From Gulosibacter sediminis (GTDB lineage Bacteria > Actinomycetota > Actinomycetes > Actinomycetales > Microbacteriaceae): a DNA stretch of 6,639 nt. Shown one piece after another: positions 1-4,890 of this stretch (its first letter is position 1; every line of letters starts with the position of its first letter). Below the pieces are notes generated by a model. The model made no database searches and was not told the DNA's origin. It worked only from the letters and a program-made list of their open reading frames with translations. Location: positions 98,669 through 105,307 of the forward strand of contig NZ_JACXJG010000007.1 in assembly GCF_014904065.1 (NCBI RefSeq). Reading direction: 5' to 3'. The position numbers and the translations under genes are program-made.

Positions 1-1
1 G

Positions 2-55
2 GGCGTCGCAACCACCCCTTCCGGAGGCGGCGCCCGCGGTGGTTTTCCGGACGCC
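2..55 (+). terminator. Imperfect hairpin upstream of hisC, candidate terminator of the preceding gene
   Basis: GGCGTC (2-7) pairs with GACGCC (50-55), and AACCACC (10-16) pairs with GGTGGTT (38-44). A small internal loop and a GC-rich apical loop separate the arms. The downstream inner arm ends in a short T run (43-46), as in a weak intrinsic terminator. The upstream gene lies outside the window, so its strand is unknown. The hairpin ends one base before the hisC -10 box. If hisC is leaderless, the hairpin is not part of its transcript and could only terminate the upstream gene or act as a DNA-level site. Confidence 0.4.
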
Positions 56-61
56 TAAGAT
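56..61 (+). promoter_or_regulatory. Candidate -10 box for leaderless hisC transcript
   Basis: TAAGAT fits the actinobacterial TANNNT -10 pattern. Its last T is exactly 7 bases before the G of the GTG start at 68, so transcription would begin at the start codon itself. No Shine-Dalgarno sequence precedes that GTG, which agrees with a leaderless mRNA. I see no convincing -35 box 16-18 bases upstream. The box also contains an in-frame TAA (56-58), which rules out any earlier hisC start. Confidence 0.5.
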
Positions 62-67
62 AATGGG

Positions 68-1189
68 GTGACGAGCTTCGAAGACCTCCCCATTCGCGAC
101 GACCTGCGTGGGCTGACGCCGTACGGCGCGCCGCAGGACGCGCTGCCGATCACCATCAACGTCAACGAGAACCCGTTCTCGGTGCCGGAGGCCGTCGCCC
201 TCTCGATTATTCAGCGCATTTCGCTCACGCTGCCGGGGCTCAATCGCTACCCCGACCGCGAGTTCACCGAGCTCCGCGAGCGACTCGCGACGTACCTCGG
301 TCAGGGGCTCACACCCGAGCACATCTGGGCAGCCAATGGTTCGAACGAGGTGCTCCAACAGCTGCTCCAGGCCTTCGCTGGAGCGGGCCGCAAGATCATG
401 AGCTTCGCGCCGACCTACTCGATGTACCCGCTGCTCGCGAAGGGCGTCGGCAGCGAATGGGTTGCGGCGCCCCGCGACGAGAACTTCGAGCTCACACCTG
501 AGCTCGTGCGCACGGCCATCGAAGCCGAGCGACCCGACGTCGTGCTGCTCTGCACGCCGAATAACCCCACGGGTACCCCGCTCGATCTCGAGACCATCGA
601 GGCCGCCTACGACGCGACCGACGGCATCGTCGTCGTCGACGAGGCGTACGCCGAGTTCCGTCACGACGGCGCGCCGACGGCGCTGAGCCTGCTCGAGGGG
701 CGCCCCCGACTCGTCATTTCGCGCACCATGTCGAAGGCCTTCGCCTTCGCCGGTGTGCGTCTCGGTTACTTCGCGGCCGACCCGGCCGTCGCCGACGCCG
801 TGCGGCTCGTGCGCCTGCCGTACCACCTGTCGGCGATCACGCAGGCGGCGGCCATCGCCGCGCTCGAGCACAGCGACACGATGCTTGCGCAGGTCGACCG
901 CATCCGCATCCAGCGCGACCGCATCGTCGACGAGACCGCCGCGCTCGGCTACCGGCCGTACCGCTCCGATGCGAACTTCGTGCTCATCGGCGGCGTCGCC
1001 GACCCCGCCGCGATGTTCGACGAGTTCGTGGCCCGCGGCATCCTGATCCGCAACACCGGCCCCGCCGACTGCATCCGCGTCACCGCCGGCACCGAGTTCG
1101 AAACCGACGCGTTCCTCTCGGCCCTCGCCGAGATTACCGCCGCCCGACCCGAGCTGCAGCTCACTGGTTCCGAAGGAGTCAGCGCATGA
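68..1189 (+). CDS. hisC: Histidinol-phosphate aminotransferase HisC
   Basis: This is a PLP-dependent, fold-type I aminotransferase of 373 residues, the usual family length. It converts imidazole-acetol phosphate plus glutamate to L-histidinol phosphate and 2-oxoglutarate in the cytoplasm. Visible motifs, in order, are an N-terminal [12 protein letters not shown] segment, NVNENPF near residue 32 (substrate arm), NRYPDRE near 59, ANGSNE near 89 (cofactor phosphate), and NNPTGT at 165-170. VDEAYAEF follows, with Asp191 (pyridine nitrogen) and Tyr194 (O3'), then SRTMSKAF with Schiff-base Lys223. The GTG at 68 is the first start after an in-frame stop at 56-58. It has no ribosome binding site but a well-placed -10 box. 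The stop overlaps the hisB start (ATGA), which points to coupling. Related aromatic aminotransferases share the fold, but the his neighbours settle the assignment. Confidence 0.95.
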   Translation: MTSFEDLPIRDDLRGLTPYGAPQDALPITINVNENPFSVPEAVALSIIQRISLTLPGLNRYPDREFTELRERLATYLGQGLTPEHIWAANGSNEVLQQLLQAFAGAGRKIMSFAPTYSMYPLLAKGVGSEWVAAPRDENFELTPELVRTAIEAERPDVVLLCTPNNPTGTPLDLETIEAAYDATDGIVVVDEAYAEFRHDGAPTALSLLEGRPRLVISRTMSKAFAFAGVRLGYFAADPAVADAVRLVRLPYHLSAITQAAAIAALEHSDTMLAQVDRIRIQRDRIVDETAALGYRPYRSDANFVLIGGVADPAAMFDEFVARGILIRNTGPADCIRVTAGTEFETDAFLSALAEITAARPELQLTGSEGVSA

Positions 1190-1791
1190 CCGATCCCCGT
1201 ACCGCCACCGTCGAACGCGCCACGAGCGAGTCGAGCATCCGCCTCAGCCTCAACCTTGACGGCACCGGCGCCTCGAACATCAACACTGGGGTGCCGTTCT
1301 ACGACCACATGCTCACCGCATTCGCGAAGCACTCGCTTACCGATCTCACGATCGAGTCCAACGGCGACGTGGACATCGACGAACACCACACGATTGAGGA
1401 CACCGCGATCGTGCTCGGCCAGGCGATCCGCGAGGCGCTCGGCGACAAGCGCGGCATCGCGCGCTACGGTGACGCCCTCGTGCCGCTCGACGAGGCGCTC
1501 GCGCAGTGCGTCGTCGACATCTCGGGCCGCCCATTCCTCGTGCACTCGGGCGAGCCCGAGGGCTTCGAATTCCACCGCATCGGCGGGCACTTCACCGGTT
1601 CGATGGTGCGCCACGCGTTCGAGGCGATCGCGTTCCACGCTGCGCTGACCGTGCACCTGCGCGTGCTCGGCGGGCGCGACCCGCACCACATCGCCGAGGC
1701 CGAGTTCAAGGCCTTCGCCCGCGCTTTCCGCGCGTCCAAGCGACTCGACCCCGAGGTCGACGGCATCCCGTCCACCAAGGGTGCCCTGTGA
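1186..1791 (+). CDS. hisB: Imidazoleglycerol-phosphate dehydratase HisB
   Basis: This enzyme dehydrates imidazole-glycerol phosphate to imidazole-acetol phosphate, the substrate of HisC. It has 201 residues, the size of the monofunctional enzyme. There is no fused histidinol-phosphatase domain as in E. coli HisB, so the phosphatase must be encoded elsewhere. Conserved motifs include [10 protein letters not shown] at 34-43, [10 protein letters not shown] from Asp65 (metal ligands His67, His68, Glu71), VPLDEAL near 99, DISGRP near 109, and [10 protein letters not shown] from Pro166 (ligands His167, His168, Glu171). These build the di-manganese site of the 24-subunit enzyme. The ATG at 1186 has an AAGGAG ribosome binding site at 1173-1178 with 7 bases of spacing. 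It is the only ATG start among the genes here. It overlaps hisC by 4 bases and hisH by 4 bases. Confidence 0.97.
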   Translation: MTDPRTATVERATSESSIRLSLNLDGTGASNINTGVPFYDHMLTAFAKHSLTDLTIESNGDVDIDEHHTIEDTAIVLGQAIREALGDKRGIARYGDALVPLDEALAQCVVDISGRPFLVHSGEPEGFEFHRIGGHFTGSMVRHAFEAIAFHAALTVHLRVLGGRDPHHIAEAEFKAFARAFRASKRLDPEVDGIPSTKGAL

Positions 1792-2534
1792 CCGGCGCGC
1801 GGCCGAACGTCGTCGTCTTCGACTACGGCTTCGGCAACGTGCACTCGGCGGTGAAGGCGCTTGAGGCGGCCGGCGCCGACGTCGAACTTACCGCCGACCG
1901 CGACAAAGCACTCCACGCCGACGGCCTGCTCGTGCCGGGCGTCGGCAGCTTTGCGAGCGTCATGGACGGCCTCGCGCAGGCCGACGGACCGCGCATCGTG
2001 GGCAGCCGCCTCGCCGGTGGCCGCGCCGTGCTTGGCATCTGCGTCGGCATGCAGGTGCTGTTCGCGCACGGGGTCGAGGGCACGAGCGCCGACCCGAATG
2101 CGCCGCAGCTCGAGCGCGAAGAGACCGAGCGCATCCACGCCCGCAACGCCGACGAGTTCTGGTGGAACGAGGATGCCGACGACGCGAGCGCGGGCACGCC
2201 CGGCCTCGGTGAGTGGCCAGGCGTCGTGCGCGAGCTGCGCTCGCCGCGCCTGCCGCACATGGGCTGGAACACCGTTGACGTGCCCGAGGGCTCGCAGCTG
2301 TTCGCCGGTGTCGAGGACGCACGGTTCTACTTCGTGCACTCGTACGCCGCGACCGAGCTCGAGATCCCCGAGATCCTGCCCGGGGTCAAGGGGCCGCTGT
2401 GCACCTACTCGACCTACGGCGAGCGGTTTATTGCCGCCGTCGAGAACGGCCCGCTCACGGCCACCCAGTTCCACCCCGAGAAGTCGGGCGACGCTGGCAT
2501 CGCGCTGCTGCGCAACTGGCTCCGCACGCTGTAG
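1788..2534 (+). CDS. hisH: Imidazole glycerol phosphate synthase glutaminase subunit HisH
   Basis: This is the class I glutamine amidotransferase subunit. It hydrolyses glutamine and passes ammonia to HisF, which turns PRFAR into imidazole-glycerol phosphate and AICAR. The N-terminus reads [13 protein letters not shown]. The nucleophile is Cys85 in GICVGMQ, and the triad is completed by His229 and Glu231 in [15 protein letters not shown] is present. GTG 1788 is chosen because it overlaps the hisB stop (GTGA), has AAGGG at 1777-1781 six bases upstream, and puts the family N-terminus in place. The frame is open further upstream, but only inside hisB. At 248 residues the protein is longer than the usual 200-215. 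The excess is an acidic stretch at about 98-138, between the nucleophile region and GLGEWPG. hisF is not in the window. Confidence 0.95.
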   Translation: MTGARPNVVVFDYGFGNVHSAVKALEAAGADVELTADRDKALHADGLLVPGVGSFASVMDGLAQADGPRIVGSRLAGGRAVLGICVGMQVLFAHGVEGTSADPNAPQLEREETERIHARNADEFWWNEDADDASAGTPGLGEWPGVVRELRSPRLPHMGWNTVDVPEGSQLFAGVEDARFYFVHSYAATELEIPEILPGVKGPLCTYSTYGERFIAAVENGPLTATQFHPEKSGDAGIALLRNWLRTL

Positions 2535-2539
2535 CCCGA

Positions 2540-2555
2540 GCGCGTCGCTACGCGC
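2540..2555. terminator. Short hairpin between convergent genes, possible bidirectional terminator
   Basis: A perfect 6-bp stem, GCGCGT (2540-2545) and ACGCGC (2550-2555), encloses a 4-base loop. It lies 5 bases after the hisH stop and overlaps the last codons and stop of the opposite-strand gene. No T run follows on either strand, so it is at best a non-canonical terminator or a stabilising 3' end. GC-rich sequence makes such stems fairly common by chance. Confidence 0.35.
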
Positions 2556-3147
2556 GCACCATCGCATAGATCGGTGACCGCGACGACGTTGGCGAGGCGC
2601 CCGACTCGACCCAGTTTGCCTGGGCCAGCAGCATCGGCAGCACGTGCTGGATCGCGACGTCGCCGCGTCGGGCCCGTTGTACCGGATGCCCCGCGGGCAT
2701 GCCGGGGCTGCGGCTTGCCTCGAGCAGGGTGTCGTGCAACACGCGGTAGTGCGTCGCCGTGACCGGTTGGCAGGGGTTGCCGTGCAGCATCAGCCGGCCG
2801 ATGCGCCGGCGCGAATCTCGCAAGTTGATCCACCAGCCGCCCCGGCTGACGACCACCTGGAACGACGAGAGTTCGCCGAGCGGAATCTCGGCGCCGCCAA
2901 TGATCAGGATGCGCCGACCCGGGTCGAGCGTCACCGGCCGTGGCTGCAGCAGGCGCGCCGCCACGGCCCCAAACAACAGCCCGAGCGGCACTGAAAATGC
3001 GGTGCCGATCGCGATGTCGCGCGTGAGCGCTATCACAAAGATGCCGATACCGAGCCACACGAGCAGGGGAGCGAGCACCACCCAATAGACGGGGTGGCAG
3101 CCGCGGTTAAAGACCGCGACCGCGGGAGGCACCGGCTGGTACGTCAC
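2548..3147 (-). CDS. Hypothetical two-TM membrane protein
   Basis: I do not recognise this 199-residue protein. The N-terminus holds two hydrophobic helices at about 20-41 and 46-67, separated by a short loop containing Arg43 and Asp44. A soluble region follows, rich in alternating hydrophobic residues (LDPGRRILIIGG, then a Ser-Phe-Gln-Val-Val-Val strand and GGWWINLRD). This layout resembles small membrane proteins with a PH-like beta domain, but that is inference. A basic stretch near 155-165 and a helical tail complete it. The GTG start at 3147 has GAGGAAG on the - strand (complement of 3152-3158), four bases upstream, which supports translation. It is oriented against both his segments, ends 13 bases from the hisH stop, and starts divergently from priA. 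Codon-position GC looks like its neighbours', with no obvious sign of transfer. Confidence 0.72.
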   Translation of the reverse strand: MTYQPVPPAVAVFNRGCHPVYWVVLAPLLVWLGIGIFVIALTRDIAIGTAFSVPLGLLFGAVAARLLQPRPVTLDPGRRILIIGGAEIPLGELSSFQVVVSRGGWWINLRDSRRRIGRLMLHGNPCQPVTATHYRVLHDTLLEASRSPGMPAGHPVQRARRGDVAIQHVLPMLLAQANWVESGASPTSSRSPIYAMVRA

Positions 3148-3187
3148 GCAGCTTCCTCTTCGTTCGGCCGAGTCGGCGGATATCCCT

Positions 3188-3193
3188 TAGGCT
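3188..3193 (+). promoter_or_regulatory. Candidate -10 box for priA
   Basis: TAGGCT fits TANNNT. Transcription would start near 3200, giving a leader of about 51 bases before the TTG at 3251. No good -35 box is visible; TTCGGC at 3163-3168 is a poor match at 19-base spacing. The GGATATCC palindrome (3178-3185) sits just upstream and could be an operator. Confidence 0.4.
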
Positions 3194-3205
3194 GGTCAAC
3201 GCTAA

Positions 3206-3223
3206 CAGGCCCGCTGCGGCCTG
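3206..3223 (+). repeat. Inverted repeat in priA leader
   Basis: CAGGCC (3206-3211) and GGCCTG (3218-3223) form a perfect 6-bp stem with a 6-base loop. If transcription starts near 3200, the stem lies at the 5' end of the priA leader and 17 bases before the ribosome binding site. It has no T run and no histidine or tryptophan codon cluster nearby. It could stabilise the leader or bind a regulator; it may also be chance. Confidence 0.4.
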
Positions 3224-3239
3224 AAATCGTTGAGTGACC

Positions 3240-3246
3240 AAGGAAG
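3240..3246 (+). promoter_or_regulatory. Ribosome binding site that fixes the priA start
   Basis: AAGGAAG lies four bases (six from AGGA) before TTG 3251. It lies inside the coding sequence if the upstream in-frame TTG at 3230 is used, and nothing like an SD sequence precedes that codon. This favours 3251. Confidence 0.6.
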
Positions 3247-3250
3247 CCAA

Positions 3251-4000
3251 TTGAGTGAATTCAGTGCGCAGCCGGAGCTGACGCTGTTCCCCGCCGTCGA
3301 CATCGCCGACGGCAAGGCCGTTCGACTCGTCCAGGGCGAGTCCGACTCGGCCACGAACTACGGCGACCCGGTCGACGCCGCCGCGGACTTCGCCAAGCAG
3401 GGTGCCGAATGGATTCACCTCGTTGACCTCGACGCCGCGTTCGGCCGCGGCGAGAACCGTGCGGTCATCCGTCGCGTCATCCGCTCGCTGCGCGACAAGG
3501 TGCAGGTCGAGCTCTCGGGCGGCATCCGCGACGATGACTCGCTCGAGCGCGCCGTCGAGATGGGCGTCAAGCGCGTCAACCTCGGCACTGCGGCGCTCGA
3601 GAACCCCGAGTGGGCCGCGAACGCCATCAGCCGCTACGGCGAGCTCATCGCGGTCGGCCTGGATGTGCGGGGCACAACCCTCGCCGCGCGCGGCTGGACC
3701 CGTGAGGGCGGCGATCTCTGGACGGTCCTCGACCGCCTCGAAGAGGCGAGCTGCGCCCGCTACGTCGTCACCGACGTGACGAAGGACGGCACGCTCAAGG
3801 GCCCGAACCTCGACCTGCTCCGCCAGATCCTCGAGCGCACCGACCGCCCGGTCATCGCCTCGGGCGGCGTCGCGAACCTCGACGACATCGCCGCGCTGCG
3901 CGAACTCGTGCCGCTCGGACTCGAGGGCGCGATCGTTGGCAAGGCGCTCTACTCGGGCGCGTTCACGCTCCGCCAGGCGCTCGACGTCGCCGGCGACTAG
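3251..4000 (+). CDS. priA: Bifunctional phosphoribosyl isomerase PriA (HisA/TrpF)
   Basis: This (beta/alpha)8-barrel enzyme isomerises ProFAR to PRFAR for histidine synthesis. In actinobacteria it also converts phosphoribosyl anthranilate to CdRP for tryptophan, replacing a separate TrpF. The catalytic aspartates are Asp17 in [13 protein letters not shown] and Asp175 in [10 protein letters not shown], matching Asp11 and Asp175 of the M. tuberculosis enzyme. Arg25 and the Arg147-Gly148-Trp149 motif match residues tied there to dual substrate use. [10 protein letters not shown] and SGGVANLDD form phosphate-binding loops. TTG 3251 gives 249 residues and an N-terminus of normal length with a ribosome binding site. 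TTG 3230 would add seven residues and lacks one. It lies apart from hisCBH behind an opposite-strand gene, with sseB 14 bases downstream. Dual function is inferred from motifs; plain HisA is the alternative. Confidence 0.93.
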   Translation: MSEFSAQPELTLFPAVDIADGKAVRLVQGESDSATNYGDPVDAAADFAKQGAEWIHLVDLDAAFGRGENRAVIRRVIRSLRDKVQVELSGGIRDDDSLERAVEMGVKRVNLGTAALENPEWAANAISRYGELIAVGLDVRGTTLAARGWTREGGDLWTVLDRLEEASCARYVVTDVTKDGTLKGPNLDLLRQILERTDRPVIASGGVANLDDIAALRELVPLGLEGAIVGKALYSGAFTLRQALDVAGD

Positions 4001-4014
4001 GCGGCGCATCCGAC

Positions 4015-4881
4015 GTGGCTGAGCTTCCCGAGCACCTCAGGGGACACCTCACCGACTCCGCCGGCCAGCCCTGGCAGGGCCGGAGTTTTACCGACAATCG
4101 TTGGTCGGACGACGACGGCACCGCGCCGGCCGAGCTCGCGCGGGCGCTTGAGGAGTTTCGCTCGGGCGCGGCTCCCGTTTCGGTGGTCGTTGAGGCGTTG
4201 CGCGACACCCGGGTGCTCATCCCACTCGTCGCCGAGCTCGGCGAGGCCGGCGTGAACGACGCTGGCCTGACCGTCGACAAGCACGCCGACCTCTCAATCG
4301 TGACGGTCCGCGCGCCCGACGGCCGCGGCATCGTGCCGATGTTCACCTCGGTCGCGGCGATGAGGACGTGGGACCCGGCCGCGCGGCCCGTCCCCGTCGG
4401 CTCGCGCCAGGCCGCCCTCGCGGTGGTCGACGAGGGGAGCGAGCTCATCATCCTCGACCCGGGCAGCGAAACCGAGACGGCCATCCGCCGCCCGGGCGTC
4501 TGGGCAATCGCCCGTGACCTGCCCTACCAGCTGCCCTGGCAGGACGAGCGCGTCATCGCCTTTGCGAACGAGGTGCTGCAGACCAACCCCGAACTCGCGA
4601 GCGTCGACCTCGTGCCGGGCGACCGCGAGTCGCGGCTCGTGGGCCCCGAGGTGCGCCTCGGCCTCTACTTCCAGGCCGACGCCGACGCTGACACGGTGCA
4701 GCGGGTGCTCGCGCGCGTGCAGCAGCAAGTCGCCGCGCAGCCCGAGCTCGTCGAGCTCGTCGACACCCTCGAGATCGCGCCGCTGCGCATCGAGTCGCAG
4801 CCCGCTCCCGAAAAATCGATACCTTCGGGGGATGCACGGGCACCAAAGGCAGGATTGTTCCGCCGCCTTCGCCGTCGGTAA
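4015..4881 (+). CDS. SseB-family protein
   Basis: This 288-residue soluble protein belongs to the SseB family, named after an E. coli gene for enhanced serine sensitivity; its molecular role is not established. It starts with LPEHLRGHLTDSAGQPWQGR, then a Ser/Asp-rich linker. The SseB core follows: VLIPLVAELGEAG (67-79), GLTVDKHADLSIVTV from 84, a PMFTSVAAMRTWDP segment, and ARPVPV. A second region (about 175-260) contains LVPGDRES, as in related actinobacterial proteins. A short flexible stretch and an arginine-rich tail (FRRLRRR) end it. No signal peptide or membrane helix is visible. GTG 4015 has only a weak AGGCGG upstream, about 10 bases away. It is probably cotranscribed with priA, and I recall this pairing from other actinobacteria. 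No catalytic residues can be named. Confidence 0.85.
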   Translation: MAELPEHLRGHLTDSAGQPWQGRSFTDNRWSDDDGTAPAELARALEEFRSGAAPVSVVVEALRDTRVLIPLVAELGEAGVNDAGLTVDKHADLSIVTVRAPDGRGIVPMFTSVAAMRTWDPAARPVPVGSRQAALAVVDEGSELIILDPGSETETAIRRPGVWAIARDLPYQLPWQDERVIAFANEVLQTNPELASVDLVPGDRESRLVGPEVRLGLYFQADADADTVQRVLARVQQQVAAQPELVELVDTLEIAPLRIESQPAPEKSIPSGDARAPKAGLFRRLRRR

Positions 4882-4884
4882 TCT
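4855..4884 (+). promoter_or_regulatory. Candidate promoter of the P-type ATPase gene
   Basis: TTGTTC (4855-4860) and TAATCT (4879-4884) are separated by 18 bases. The last T of the -10 is exactly 7 bases before GTG 4891, so the transcript could start at that codon without a leader. The -10 overlaps the sseB stop codon TAA (4879-4881). This suggests the ATPase gene has its own transcription in addition to any read-through from priA-sseB. Confidence 0.5.
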
Positions 4885-4890
4885 CACCGA

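Larger units (their letters stand above)
3148..3250. other. Divergent intergenic region between membrane protein gene and priA
   Basis: These 103 bases must hold the starts of two divergent transcription units. They contain an 8-bp perfect palindrome GGATATCC (3178-3185), a TAGGCT -10 candidate for priA (3188-3193), and a CAGGCC/GGCCTG inverted repeat (3206-3223). On the - strand TTGACC (complement of 3194-3199) resembles a -35 box, but I see no matching -10 at 16-18 bases. The promoter of the membrane protein gene is therefore unresolved. Confidence 0.5.

Noticed and set aside
949..1689. 246-codon open frame on the - strand across hisC and hisB
   Set aside because: It is antisense to hisC and hisB, with a low-complexity translation and no recognisable motif.
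1506..1787. Upstream extension of the hisH frame
   Set aside because: The frame is open, but the translation is Arg/Pro-rich and lies inside hisB. The GTG at 1788 gives the correct HisH N-terminus and overlap.
1464..2567. 367-codon open frame on the - strand across hisB and hisH
   Set aside because: It is antisense to two genes with complete catalytic motifs. Its Arg/Ala/Val-rich translation matches no family I know. High GC at third codon positions creates such long antisense frames.
2414..3085. Alternative - strand frame of 223 codons overlapping the membrane protein gene
   Set aside because: It runs into hisH, and its translation is low-complexity Ala/Arg. The frame of 2548-3147 has clear hydrophobic helices and a ribosome binding site instead.
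3200..3250. Histidine or tryptophan attenuator in the priA leader
   Set aside because: There is no leader peptide with repeated His or Trp codons, no alternative terminator, and no T run after the stem.
3107..4009. 300-codon open frame on the - strand covering priA
   Set aside because: It is a shadow of priA in a GC-rich genome. It would also overlap the membrane protein gene start and the divergent promoter region.
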